The notes: generated by a model not told the origin, from the letters alone. A stretch of DNA of 64,000 nt from Bathymodiolus brooksi (GCA_963680875.1 OY804590.1:25110640-25174639), one strand, 5' to 3'. Shown: positions 33,421-45,473, counted from the first letter of the stretch. Numbers and translations are program-made.

Positions 33421-33440
33421 CCTGACATAAAGAGAAGTGA
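33421..33440 (-). promoter_or_regulatory. Probable 3' splice site of a 5'-UTR intron
   Basis: Reading the minus strand, a pyrimidine-rich run ends in tttatgtcag|GAAC, directly followed by the start ATG. The upstream non-coding exon and promoter were not found; dispersed repeats begin within 60 bases upstream. Confidence 0.5.
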
Positions 33441-33479
33441 ATTACTACTATTTGTCAAAGACAAATCATGTGAATAAGC

Positions 33480-33770
33480 GTTAGAGAATACCGAAGGGCC
33501 AAGCAAACTGGACAATCCAGAGAAACTGGCAACATAGGGTACACAAGACGAAGACAAACAAACCAACAGCACAACACAATATGTGTTGGACACCACTATT
33601 CGCAAACAAACACAAATAACGTAAATAAGACATAAGCCATCCTACACACAACTGGAGGTAAACACGAAACGAGCATAGTTTTCATGGCGAAATCGTAACA
33701 GACATCACAGCACGGAACTCAGAACGTAAAGACACATAATATGACAACACAAAAAACTGAAACGATGTTC
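33480..33770 (-). repeat. Dispersed repeat D, upstream of the lectin-like gene
   Basis: Inverted copy of the block at 15115-15400 (GTTAGAGAATACCGAAGGGC, AATCCAGAGAAACTGGCAAC, CAACTGGAGGTAAACACGAA). It begins about 60 bp beyond the exon 1 acceptor, so the promoter or 5' exon lies within or beyond repeats. Confidence 0.6.
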
Positions 33771-33929
33771 AAAGGCTTAGATCGGTTATAATACAATCCA
33801 TCGAAACCATTGGCAAGAACTTGCAGTGTAAAATATATCTTTAAACTGAGATTTGAGAAGAAAAAAACTACAAAAACGTCACAGATTGAGACATAACAGA
33901 ACAATAGACATTTTCTCTCCTCTATTAAA

Positions 33930-34200
33930 AACAAGACATTTACCGGACTTGACTATGAGGAAAGCGGCCGTTGTCTTATAAGAAGAATAAACTATTTACC
34001 CTTCGAGAGCACCGGTTTTTTGGTAGACCTAGTGTTGCTCATTCGTTTTAGTTGTGTTGTGTTATTTTGTTTTATTTGTCTTCGATCTGGGTCCTGTGCC
34101 CAATGTTACCGGTGCCTCTGGATTGTCAATTCTTGGTTGCTCCTTCGGTGTTCTAATTTTTATGGAAATTTTAAATCTCGTAAATCCGGAAAAACTTTCT
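33930..34200 (+). mobile_element. Penelope-like 3' / repeat D fragment
   Basis: Landmarks ATAAGAAGAATAAACTATTT, AGCACCGGTTTTTTGGTAG, TGCCTCTGGATTGTCAATTC and CCTTCGGTGTTCTAATTTTT. No coding sequence. Confidence 0.5.
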
Positions 34201-34979
34201 CATTAATAAGGCTATTGTTTCCATAAACGTTTCTGACGATCGTATTCAAGCGTAATTTTTTAAAGAGACACATTTATGACTGTTGCTTCTACATGTGTGT
34301 TGTTTCAAAAGCGTATACTATAAAAGTAACATTGTTCATTGGTAACAGTTTTCGCGGTTTCTGGCTTACATGCGTATTCGCGGATATTGTTTTTAGCGTT
34401 TTTTATTATGCAATAAAAATCGGTTTTGTACTGACACATATTAACATGTTACATCATATTCCCAAACGATGTCGACATGTAACACATTAAATTCTGACCG
34501 GTACTTAGCTGTGGAAGCATATCTCTCATGCATTTACTTTTAGGTGTTTATGGTCACCAACAAAAAAGAGCAAACGACCTGTGGTTCCGCAGCTAAAATA
34601 TACGTTGCTACAATTAAAGACACTTCGATTGCTGAACTAAAAGTACAAAAAAGTAAAACAGAATTGATTAGAATAACGAAAAATCCAAATATCTTTTAAA
34701 CTATAGATTTTTGAACAGCAAACTAAACGAGAGTTTTATTTAGAATTAGGAGTGCTAACTAAAATGTTACAGTAATGCTTCTTATTGTTTTGGCTGAGGC
34801 TGCACTCAGATGAAATTTTGTATTTTGATCCTATTTTGGAGTAGATGTACTTTATAGAAGAGCCATCCGTACGTCAGGTATCTTACCTGTAAAATCTTTC
34901 TCTCAGCAACGTGTACTTTAGACGAACCTGACAAGCATTTCTCTCATAAATTATTGTTACATTTTGCATTTTATGTAAA
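34201..34979. other. No gene; partial match to the inverted-repeat arms
   Basis: 34660-34765 (ATTAGAATAACGAAAAATCC, TCTTTTAAACTATAGATTTT, AAACGAGAGTTTTATTTAGA) resembles the arm sequence at 52590-52685, so this block is a dispersed repeat used inside the arms. The rest was not recognised. Confidence 0.45.
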
Positions 34980-36187
34980 ATGGGTAAAAAGTCAGACTTA
35001 TCTCCGGAATACCAAAAGTTTGTAAAAAGTTGTTTGCCCTTTTTAGTAAGGAAAAGGCAACGAAGAAGCCAATTGTCTCATTTGATAGGGTATATCAAAT
35101 GATATCTAAAGCTTTGGGTGTGTCTTACACTTCAGTGCACCGTATTATGAATGGTAAGAGGCCTTGCAAGTCAAATAGACCCAAAGAAAGAGCTAATATT
35201 TTGGACGACTTTGATCATTGTGTTATTAAAAGAAGAATCCACGGTTTATATTCACGGAAAATTGCTCCGATCGTCACAACAATGCATAAGGAAATAAAAG
35301 ATTCTATTAAAATATCAAAGTCTAAACTTACTCCAACTCTCATTGATCTTGGATATACTGATAATGGAAGAGTTCTGTACGATCAAGTGTCTATTATCAA
35401 TGATAGGTGTTATTATCTGAGAAAGATCAAATCTTTTAGAGAAGCAGGGTGATATCGTGTACATGGATGACACATTGGTTAAACCAAAAAATACCCTCGG
35501 GTAAAGGCAAACGTTTGATTGTTTTGCATGCAGGTACGCGAAGTGAGGGTTTGATTGACGGCTGCGATTTAGTGTTTCTGACCAAATCAAAGGATGGTGA
35601 CTATCACAAGGAGATGAATAGTGTTTTCTTTCTTGAGTGGTTTGAAAAACAATTGATGCCTGCTCTGAAAAATTCTAGCTTGGTTGTGTTAGATAATGCA
35701 AGTTATCACAATGTCAAAATAAAAGATACGGTATTCTCAAATTTTATTCAGAAAAAAGCTGTTCTCCAAAACTATCTTACATAACATAACATTCCTTTTT
35801 CTGCTACTGATACCAAAAAAGTATTATATGAAAAAATAAAACAAAAAAAGACCCCAGTAGTTTATAAAACAGATAAAATTGCTAATTTACACGGACATGA
35901 AGTATTAAGAATCCCCGTTCGACACTGTGAACTTAACCCGATATAATTAATATTGGCGCAAGTCAAAGGTTTCGTGGCTAAAACAATACCACCTTCCGAT
36001 TAAAAGATGCGAAAGAACTCACGTACGCCGCTTTCGGAACAATTACAAAAGATGTGTGGATAAAAGCAGAAGAACATGTGGTCAAAATTGAAAAAGAATA
36101 ATGCAAAGAAAACTGTATAAATAGAAGTGTCATAGACCCTATTATCATTTATTTGTATGATGATGACTCGGATGACGACACGGGTTG
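34980..36187 (+). pseudogene. Tc1/mariner-superfamily (DDE) transposase, inactivated
   Basis: Starts MGKKSDLSPEYQKFVKS, then after a frameshift near 35030 has a helix-turn-helix region (QMISKALGVSYTSVHRIMNG). The catalytic core follows in shifting frames: YMDDT (first Asp, near 35460), VVLDNASYHN (second Asp, about 35680-35710), and CELNPI followed by TAA at 35944-35946 exactly where the third acidic residue of NPIE is expected. It ends with an acidic tail DDDSDDDTG and stop near 36187. At least three frameshifts plus the stop make it dead. About 390 codons, the usual size. No TIRs were found by eye. Confidence 0.72.
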
Positions 36188-36979
36188 AAGTATAATCATA
36201 TTAAGTATAATAGACAGAGAAAAAATGTAAACATCGAATAAATGTCACGTTAAAGTCAATGCCGAAAATACTTGGAACATGTGTCTGACAATTCATTAAA
36301 GTTTAAGAACACTTGTAACTGTTGAAACTATCTGGGGTCAGATGAATTATTTAACTTATATTGATTATAACACATAAATAATACACAAAACAACTTGACA
36401 CAAAAACAAAAAGAAGATACACAGGGACAGTTTATAATCCAACCGAAAACCAAGCACAAAACGGGCCTCGTATTCATGAAAAGTCAAAACAAACAAACAC
36501 AAAGGTCGAAACTTCGGATTCCTGTTTTGGATAAGCATTTCGAAGTGGAATATGTTAAATATATATTTCCAAACTTTTAGCTCACGTTTGAGTTGAAAGA
36601 TATAACTTGGCTTAGTAGAATAGTTACGTAAAACAATTGCAAGTATCAATGATTCATCAATAATTTTTCCAGTTTTTAGGTATTTCTTACCAATGTTAAG
36701 TTGAAGGTTTGGTAAACAAATAGCTAAAAAATGACAGTGCTCTATGTCATAAATCTACCCCCCCCCCCCCCCCCCCACCCACCAAACAAATCAATTCTCC
36801 AATTGATCTCTGGGGTTCTATAATTTAAAAATGTACTAATTTTACGAGCATTTTTTATTAGGAAGCTGCATAATCTCAAAACTCATTTTTCGTGCCGTTT
36901 CTTACATGTATATAAATAAAAAATGTCATACAGAATCGAACAAAACGACAATGATATATTCTTCATAATATATGATATA
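36188..36979. other. No gene recognised; poly-C tract
   Basis: AT-rich, with an uninterrupted C run of about 20 near 36758. Overlapping short frames at 36365-36649 lack features. Confidence 0.5.
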
Positions 36980-37084
36980 TGAAGACTTCATTTGTTCACT
37001 ATTAAAGACAGAAGTGTTATATATTTAGTGAACAAATATAAATAATGAAAAATATCCGTCCAAGTAATTTTTACAGGTTAAATA

Positions 37085-37330
37085 TTTTACATGTAAAAAC
37101 CGATGAACTCAATAGTGCGTGTAGGAGATGGTGACGGGCTCTACGGAGAACAATGGAATCTTTCGGGTGACCGTCGAGTGTCTATTGTCCTCAGGGATTT
37201 AAACCCACGGCCACAGGCTGTTCTCTTTAATAAACACATTCCCTTCGTATTTCATAAAACTGTCAAAATATACACCCAAAAACTCCTTTAAAATGCGATT
37301 TTTCTATATGAGCAGGGCCAAATACGTTCA
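37085..37330 (+). repeat. Outer segment of the arm element
   Basis: GACGGGCTCTACGGAGAACA, GGTGACCGTCGAGTGTCTAT and AAATGCGATTTTTCTATATG recur inverted at 52725-52950, 56895-57120 and 60980-61205, so four copies exist in the window. Short frames in it are not conserved between copies. Confidence 0.65.
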
Positions 37331-37887
37331 CTTTCTGGTCTGCAAACTTCCAAATTAAATTAGCACCCTTGATTCTCTACACAACTCTCGTTTACACTTC
37401 TACTTTAAAATCTACAGTTTAAAAGATATTTCAAATTGTCGTTATTCTAATAAACAAATTATTACTTTTAGTAATTAAGGGCCGGAATCAATTTGCGCAA
37501 TTAGCATATTCAAAATGATTCAATTGCGCCACGGTCTATATTTTCAATGGTTTTAATTTCGCCAATAAATGAAATTCAACTGCGCCATATTTACCTGTAA
37601 ATTACCTCTAGATAATTTATGTATATACATGTATTACAATTAATCTTTCGCTATAAAATTTAACTTTTCAAACTTACTCACAAGCGAATAAATTGTTCAG
37701 TAATAAGAAAGTTTTCAACAATTAAAATCCACCTGTTATGTAAATCTATTGTCAAAACTCTCCATTATTTTGAAAGATTGGAGAGTTATTGTTCTCTTTG
37801 TACTTTAGATACCATACACAGACTTTTTTTTGTTACAAGATTAATAATTAATGAAATTAATAAAGTACAATGGGTGGAATTCAAGTT

Positions 37888-37994
37888 GGAGAATGTCCTC
37901 GTATCTCTCCATTCCTTAAAAACAATGGGCCTCGGCACCTTCGGGACCCTGCTCCATTATTTTTTAAGGAATGGAGAGTTACTCGGACATTCTC
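37888..37994. repeat. Long hairpin inside the arm
   Basis: GGAGAATGTCCTCGTATCTC... pairs with ...GAGTTACTCGGACATTCTCC over about 42 bp each side, with a GC-rich loop (GGGCCTCGGCACCTTCGGGA). Counterparts at about 52037-52155, 56208-56326 and 60381-60493. Confidence 0.85.
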
Positions 37995-40127
37995 CTATAC
38001 GTAAAGATGTCTGAAATTCCATTCAAGAAAATGAATGCATTGTTTGCGCAAATCGATATCGGCCTAATTAAGTCATTCCTTTTCAATCTTTTACATTTCT
38101 TAGATATACTTTTTATGTTGTTATACGATGAAATTGATAGCTATGGCTACTCAAAATCGGGTGTTATTGTCGACCATTACTGTAGGCCTTAATACAAATC
38201 CACCCTACCTCCACCCTCCACTGAGTTTTTAAGGTTCTCATCGATGCCGTGAAATGCATAAGCTAGTTAAAGTACAGACAAAACAGCGGCCAAAAGACAA
38301 ACAATGATATATACAAAATACTGCACAGAAAACTAAAGATTGAGAAACACTAATTCCACACAAGAGACGGGTGTGAACTCAATTACCCCGGAAGGGTAAT
38401 CAGTTCTTACTTCACTGGTATAAAAGTAAGTTGATACATTTATTCCTTTTATTCTTGCTATTATGCAAAAAATACTCACCTTGCTCATGAATGCACTTGA
38501 AATGCATCCCTATCCACAATTTCCACTGACTTGTGTCGTCCTCGTTAACGTTTGATTGCATCCCCAGTGCAGAAGAGTTCCGAGTGTAAATTTTGTGGCC
38601 ATCATGTCAGAATGGTTTCATGTACTTACTATTGAGGACAGTGATGCATGCAAACATTGAAACGTGTGTTACGTTTCTTTGAACATTTATGTTTTCCACA
38701 CAAAAAAAATACAAACAATAACCATCAATCGACTTTTACCAAATTGTAAATTATCGTCCTCCGGTGACGTTGGTGACGTGGACATATATTAGCATTACTG
38801 TAGTTGAGGAAAAAACAAAATTTACGAAAATAATGTTGCCTATTTTTATATATCCAGCAAACTATGGATTCCGTGAACTATTTCTTAGACACAATGGTGT
38901 AAGTTTTCTTACCATTCTATGAAAGTCCAGAACTTAAAATAAGATCTAAAAGACATGGCTTTATCTGTACTGAAGTTACATATCAAAATTTAATATAAAG
39001 ATAGGGATACAATTCACATAATCATCTACCAATAAAAAGATCTGAATTGAAGGCCATTGTATAACTGGTTGTCACTAGATGTTTTTGTAATTCTTCCTTT
39101 ATGGAGAACAAGAAACTAAAACAGAGTCATGTATAATGTACATGTACATTAATAAGTCTATTAAGAGTTGGAGACATGGAAATAACTTTTGTCGATTTTC
39201 TAAGAAATTATACTTACACCTTCGCGTAGATATCTCAGCTAGATGGACTCATATCAAATGTTTTTTTCTTCGTTTAAATACAGCCCTATAATCTGCGACC
39301 AATCATATTTCAGGTAACAGGACGTTTTTCTGGTTGAATAGTTCCAAGTTGTCATGTCTAGACAAAAAATGATTGATATTAAAAAATGTATTCCTAGTTC
39401 ATCAACACTATCTTGTATAGTAACAAAAAAAACCATGATATTTATATTTTTTTACACGCTTTTTGCTATAAAGCATTACTTTATTACTTGGTTTTTCACA
39501 TTCTGCATTAACCACACCAATATGGTGGATTCAGTGATGATGTTGTTTGTGGGTTGATGTGGAATATGATGTGAAAACGTCACAATTATCACATTAATAT
39601 TTTCTAATGGATTTTATTAAGAAAATGTCGCAATTGTCCAGTATATCTGATATTTATTCCTTTTTGTTTTAGGTACAAACGACTTCGATATCGTTTCGGT
39701 ATTATTTGGGTTTATTGAGATAGATATAACAACGACTATTGTCCCAAGAAATTCTGCCTCATTTTTGTCATCGTTGCCAGTTTCTCTGGATTGTCATTTT
39801 TTTATTGCCCCTTCGGTGTTCTCTAACGTTTATTTGGAAAACATGACTGTTTCTGATTTAGTTTCAGATTATTTTTGTGAAAGCGATGTATTACTTGTAT
39901 AAGTTGGTCATGTGTTTTTGAAAATCTGTGCCAAAGTACAATAACATAATCTACATATGTTAAACATTCTGCCCATGTTAATCATTGTTAGACCAGTCTT
40001 AATATTATGCTGAATACAGCTGTGATATTACACAAGCAAATGGTAAGTTTGAGTCTTCAAGAAGGCCATATTTGGTAATGAACGGTTTTGTATTTAAGCT
40101 TATCGTCTACCCCTACTTGGTAATTTG

Positions 40128-40335
40128 GTAATTTGTTGCCTATCAGCACTAAGGTGGTGAGTTCGAATGCCGCTAATGGCGAGGTGTATTCGATACAACA
40201 TTATGTGATAAAGTTCGTCGATGGTTTGCGACAGGCCGGTGGTTTTCGCCGGGTACTCCAGTTTCCTCCACTAATAAAACTGACCGCCATGATATAACTG
40301 AAATATTTTTGAAATTCGTTAAATGCCATAACCCT
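40128..40335 (+). mobile_element. SINE family A in the left arm
   Basis: Nearly complete: GGTGGTGAGTTCGAATGCCG (B box), ATACAACATTATGTGATAAA, GGCCGGTGGTTTTCGCCGGG and ACTGACCGCCATGATATAAC. Its inverted partner is at 49735-49925. Confidence 0.8.
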
Positions 40336-40351
40336 AACCCCTACTTGGTAA

Positions 40352-40683
40352 AATCCAGATGCCATGTCTAATACACTCATGAAGGTACTTCCTTTTATTA
40401 TAGTGTCTTATACAGGTCTCAATATTAGGCCATGAAATTGCATCTTTCCTAGTTATTTTATTTAAGGCTCTAAAATCAATGCAATAAATGAGACTTTCAT
40501 CTTTTTTCCCCGCAAGGAATGTTGGTGAGGCAAATTCTTATGTTGATTGTTGTATGGACCACCTTTCTTCTTCTTTTTCTACGGCTAATGACATCTTTCG
40601 TATTCGTTGCATTCTTTATCTGATTTGTGCAGCAGTTCCTGTATCAATAGTGTTTGATGCTACCGTTAAACACTTCAATATTC
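40352..40683 (-). pseudogene. Ty3/Gypsy reverse-transcriptase scrap, left arm
   Basis: The reverse complement corresponds to the better preserved right-arm copy (49358-49712). The minus strand encodes a FASPT-like and a KDG-like block in broken frames, ending at the inserted TIR element. Confidence 0.55.
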
Positions 40684-42069
40684 CACTGGTATTAAACTGA
40701 TGTTCGTAACTTTAGTTACCTACATCCCAACATGGCGGACACGGAAAATGGTAAATTAGAATATCTTTTTTTCTCTTTATCAGTAGTGTTTATTAGTAAG
40801 TCCATACGGTATGATTACAGGTGGGAATATTAGATACTCGAATGCATGCATAAAAATGACGAAACTCTTGTGAGAACATTGAAATATTAACTTGAAAAAA
40901 ATTTAAGGATGTGCGTAACTCTTTGAAGTGATGTTCGTAACGTTAGAAAGATATTCAAAGAGATGTCCGTAACTGCAGATTTCCATAACTGTTAAATAAT
41001 AAGAAGGTGTTTAATTGCTCGTTAAGAAACAGTTTGAGCGATTGAATCTAGTTTTTGCATGACTGATCAAATGATGGTCTTTCATAAATTTTATTTTTAG
41101 TACTGGTTTTGGGTAGATTTTATCTTTATTTATCTGTATTTAGTACAATAGTCTAGCAAATTAATAATAAATTAATCTGGTTTCATTTCAGCATTAAAGG
41201 GAAATAATTAGATGTGTCATTCTTAATATACTTGATCTGGTGTGTCTATTTTTATTAAAATAAGCAAAAAACACGAAGGACAATTAATTTGGTAATAATT
41301 CACGGGATATTTACACATAGAACTGTTAATTTACATACAAATATACTTTGTTAGAATTTATATATGAGACCCAGAATGGCCCTCATCGAATTTAATGATG
41401 ATATCGGAGGTCGCCATCCATGGGAGGTCCTAAACACCCAAAGGTCGGAATTCAAAACGCCCTATTGCAAGGTCGTAGTTTAAGAAAGACCCTTCTAGAG
41501 CACACAGTCCAAGACGAAATAGAAATATCAATATAATACTTACAACTACATATGTTGAATCGACTCCCGCTACCCTCATCTTTCGTTCATCTCACTCATT
41601 CATAACCCTCTCATCCTCCACTCTGTATTTTTTTCCCTCGTGCATTATATAATCTCTCTCACTTCTATTACCCTCTCTATCACTTCAGGGATGTTTTTCT
41701 TTGTTTTCAAATTTTATTTATTACAAAAGCGTTGTTCTTTAAATGTTTTAAACATGATTTTAGAAACACCAAACTTTAAAGTTACCAACATCATATTTGA
41801 AAGTTACGAACATCGTTCAAAAATAATTCTACAGTTACTTACATCATTTGTATTTCTTAAAGTAGGTATTGTGCCACATAGGAGAACTTACAGTTGATTA
41901 AGGCATATCACTACAGTTAATTGTTAAAATATCTATACATTTGAAATGACAATATTTGAAAATAAACTAAAAAAAAGAGAAAACAAGGATATTTTAATTT
42001 ACCATTTTCCGTGTCCGCCATGTTGGGATGTAGGTAACTAAAGTTACGAACATCAGTTTAATACCAGTG
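40684..42069. mobile_element. 1386-bp TIR transposon inserted in the left arm only
   Basis: Both ends start CACTGGTATTAAACTGATGT inward, and the TIRs appear identical over about 75 bp. The flanks are ATATTC on the left and ATATCC on the right; the uninterrupted right arm has a single ATATCC (49352-49357), giving a 6-bp target duplication with one mismatch. Subterminal copies of GATGTTCGTAAC-like 12-mers occur at 40908, 40930 and 40962, and inverted at 41781, 41803 and 41833. No transposase frame, so it is non-autonomous. Superfamily not assigned. Confidence 0.88.
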
Positions 42070-42483
42070 ATATCCAGCCCATTCTTGGCTATCCTACATA
42101 AGCCACGGATACCGACCCAACAACGACAGGCTCGTTTCAAGTGAAAAGCCAGAAGAAAACAGACAGACCACTAGTCTCTGTGAGCGTATTCTGTCACCAA
42201 TAGTGAATACCTACAGCAGTTAGCCGGTCGTAAAGACCTCAGTAACTAACATCCTTGGCAAACCCTTCTTGAACATTTTGGAATAACCTGATAATTGATT
42301 CGTCAATGGTCAGGCTTTGATTGTACTCATTAAATGATGCGTTGTTTCATATATGTGTGTCATCAGTAATTGTTTCTGCTTCCACATCTAAACCAAAATG
42401 AAAACTTTTTCGGAGAGAAATAAATTGATCAGTAGTATTCATTAACAAAATTTAACTTTCTCTGTTTCTGTTCTTCAATCAGT

Positions 42484-42794
42484 TTTGTCGAGTGCGGTAT
42501 ATCGTGGGTTCGAGCACCGGTCGGGTCAAACCAAAAACTATAACATTGGTATGTGTTGCTTCTTCGCTACAGCATTCAGCATTAAGGAAAAGAAGTAAAG
42601 ACTGGTTGGCTTAGAATCAGGATAATGTGTCAGAGTGGGCGACATGTTTATCGGTGGACTGTTGTTTCAGAGAGCTAGCACTATAACAATCCAACTAAGC
42701 GTGTTGGTCTAGTACAAAGCGGACCTCATCATTATTTCATTGCAAATTAACTTGTTTTCGCCATGATATAGCTGAAAAAATGCTGAGTTGGCGC
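42484..42794 (+). mobile_element. SINE family B, truncated both ends, left arm
   Basis: Starts at CGAGTGCGGTATATCGTGGG with the B box and ends at GCTGAGTTGGCG, where a Penelope-like 3' fragment takes over. Mirror copy at 48651-48962. Confidence 0.8.
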
Positions 42795-43205
42795 GTTGCT
42801 ATCAAGGAAGCTACTGAACCAAGGGTTCCTAGCGGTTAAGTTGAAGTAATCACCTTTGCGGTCGCCACCATGAATTACTTAGCCGCTACGGAATATTTCA
42901 GTTACAAATGACTACAGATATATTCCGTTTGTAGTATTCACAATCCGGTTCTTTCCTCTCTTTTTAACACCGGCGTTGTAACTAGAGTAACACGACTTGC
43001 CGCATGTGGTGCAGGAATTGTTTACACTTCCGAAGCACCTGAATTAACCCCCAGTTTTTAGTGTGGTTCGTGTTGTTCAGTCTTTAGTTGTCTATGTAGT
43101 GTGTGTAGATCATTGTTTGTCTTTTTGTCCTTTTAATTTTGTTTACTGTATTTGTCTTTCCTTCTACTGTTTACCCATTTTGTGTCTTCAAGCTTTCTTT
43201 CAGTA
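42795..43205 (+). mobile_element. Penelope-like 3' fragment, left arm
   Basis: GCTATCAAGGAAGCTACTGA, GAACCAAGGGTTCCTAGCGG, ACAAATGACTACAGATATAT, CCGAAGCACCTGAATTAACC and CATTTTGTGTCTTCAAGCTT follow the order of the family's 3' UTR. Mirror copy at 48250-48655. Confidence 0.65.
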
Positions 43206-43959
43206 ATCCGAATGCTTTACAATCTGATGGTTCAGTGGTCTAAAGATTTAGTAATCCGAAAGTTCAGTAGTGCGATAGTTCATTTCTCTGATGGTTTATT
43301 GGTTCGAAAATTACACAATTTACAAATTTTTCAACTATTCTTGTTATGGGTTAAGGCATAAATTGGTGATAAAAACAATATTCTAGAAAGAATCAGCAAT
43401 CTGGATGCGAAACAATTATATTATACGTCACAGGTAAAACAAACTCCAAGAACCATGGAATCGAACACCATAGCCATTTAGATTTTTAGGTACGACAAAA
43501 AAAATTCTAGCTTTTTAAATGTTTGTGTGACGATTAATATTAGGTGCATGCATATTTGGCAATCTTTGAGACAGACATTTTGAACAAAATCAACATTGTT
43601 CATTCGATTCAATCATTGTATTAGATAAAAGCACATTTAGTATGATGTGTAATCCATTATATTTGGGGTATAATTCCTAGAATGCATTTTTGTTTTCAAG
43701 GCAGTTAGCTGCCATTTACTTGATAAGTACAAGTTTCAACAAATCTTCAAAACACCATTATATATACAGGTACATGAGCTTCGGATGGATTTTACAACAT
43801 GTTCACTTAATTCTACATCCGTTTTTGCTAATTGCATGGTGGGAGTTTGTCGTTTGTATAGAGTAGAATTCGCAGACTTTTCTCTGTTCTTGATGTATAC
43901 GTTCCGTATTCATACAGTATTGACAGACTTGTTAGTGACAAACTATCTGTATTTTACTG

Positions 43960-44435
43960 GTGCCAATAGTGGAGCAGGAACTGCATACCCTTTCGGAGCA
44001 CCTGAGTCCCTCCCCGGTTTTTAGTGGGGTACGTCTTACTTAATCTTTATTTATATGTGTAATGCTTTGTAGATCGTTGTTTCTCTTTTTGTCCATTTTC
44101 TGTTGGCCATTGTGTTGTCTGTCCTTCCATTTACGGATTCTGATTACCCCTTTTGGTATGTTCAAACTCTTCTTATTCTCATGTGCTTGTAGGAGGGCTC
44201 ATATAATATGCATGTTATTTATATTTGTTTGCGTATTATAAGTGGTATCAACCACGTCTTGACCTTCACATAGGTTCACCACCGTTTTTGGTGGGATCGT
44301 GTTGCACATCCTTTTAACTTTCTGTGTTATGTATTTGAGGTTTGTTTGTCTTCGTCCTGTGTCTTGTGTGTCCAATGTTGCCAGTGGCTGTGGATTGTCC
44401 ATTCTTGATTGCTCCTTCAGTTTTCTCTAACGTTT
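43960..44435 (+). mobile_element. Penelope-like 3' end and dispersed repeat D, left arm
   Basis: GGAGCAGGAACTGCATACCC and GATTACCCCTTTTGGTATGT are followed by the repeat D landmarks (GTAGGAGGGCTCATATAATA, GTGGCTGTGGATTGTCC, TTTTCTCTAACGTTTATTTT). Mirror copy at 47010-47470. Confidence 0.6.
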
Positions 44436-44852
44436 ATTTTATGCATATACCCCTCAGCCTACATCTTAAACTATATATATTATATATTTGGGTATTTTGA
44501 ATTGCTCCGAACAGATAGATACGACACGATAGGACGAAGTGTATGATTTATAACATAAATGCATTCCCCACGAGCAAAAGGAATAACATGTATGTTAACA
44601 TCATCAATCTCTTCACAATTTCAACGTGACATGAGGCCTACCCATTTTTCATCGAACATTTTTTTTAATCATTTTTCTATATACCTTTTGTATGTATATT
44701 TGTAACTGTATTTTAATTCCAAAGCAAGACCATTGAAGCTTAGATACATTAATATGTGTATCTGCCCCCACAAGCTGTATTGGTGTATGATATAGATATT
44801 TCAGTTTTGACAATTGAAGACATGCTCATATTGATGTCGTCATTCACAGACC

Positions 44853-45008
44853 TGCCGCGAGTCACTGACAAACTGCATTACATAATGTTGTATCGATTAC
44901 ACCTCGCCATGAACGGGGTTCGAACTCCAACGTTAGTGGTGATAGGCACTGATTGGACGGGTAGTTGTAAATCCAACTACCATACGATCACGACCACGTC
45001 GGCCCGTA
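44853..45008 (-). mobile_element. SINE family A head, left arm
   Basis: Minus copy with GTATGGTAGTTGGATTTACA, B box TGGAGTTCGAACCCCG and GATACAACATTATGTAATG. Mirror of 45474-45615. Confidence 0.75.
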
Positions 45009-45077
45009 ACAGACAAGGAAATAGCAGATGAAATTGATAAAATAAATACCACCTGTCGGAACAATGAAAAAATCAAA

Positions 45078-45389
45078 TCGAAAAATCATACCCGGAGAGA
45101 ACCATCGACCCTGGGCAAGCAACTTGTAAGCTTTATCACTTGCGGCTGTGAGTCGAGTGCACCCTTTTTGTAATTTACAAAGTTGGGCGCGAACCCACGC
45201 CGTATTGGTGATAGGCTTATATGAGCTGTTAGATCCAACGACCTAACTCATTAAGCCACCCCCACCCCCCCGCTGTAAATCGAAGAAAAAACAATACAAT
45301 GACCAAAATGAAAAGGACAAAATGAAGTGCTTATATCAATTGAGCGGCCATGTATATGTATATTGGAGTGTCGATTTTGCCTCTTTCTA
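45078..45389. other. Spacer at the centre of the inverted repeat
   Basis: About 0.3 kb, holding part of a SINE family C copy on the minus strand (45085-45262: GAGAACCATCGACCCTGGGC, TTGCGGCTGTGAGTCGAGTG) and a short C-rich stretch. It is small enough for the arms to fold into a hairpin. Confidence 0.7.
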
Positions 45390-45473
45390 CAATTTTTCGA
45401 TTAGATTGTTTCATTGTTCCGACAGGTGGTATTTTTTATATCAATTTCATCCGCTATGTCCTTTTCTGTTACG

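Larger units (their letters stand above)
36980..45077 (+). repeat. Left arm of a giant imperfect inverted repeat
   Basis: Matched in reverse complement by 45390-53060. Paired anchors: 36980/53060 (GAAGACTTCATTTGTTCAC), 37130/52905 (GACGGGCTCTACGG), 38040/51990, 38530/51500, 39370/50655, 40230/49830, 40600/49430, 42100/49300, 42520/48915, 43170/48280, 43800/47680, 44340/47080, 44760/46195 and 45050/45420. Identity looks around 85-92%. The arm is a composite of SINEs, Penelope-like ends and Gypsy scraps. It holds one private insertion (40684-42069). Confidence 0.88.

Noticed and set aside
43785..44024. 79-codon frame conserved in both inverted arms (also 47428-47694)
   Set aside because: Conservation follows from the arm duplication, and its C terminus is translated Penelope-like 3' UTR.
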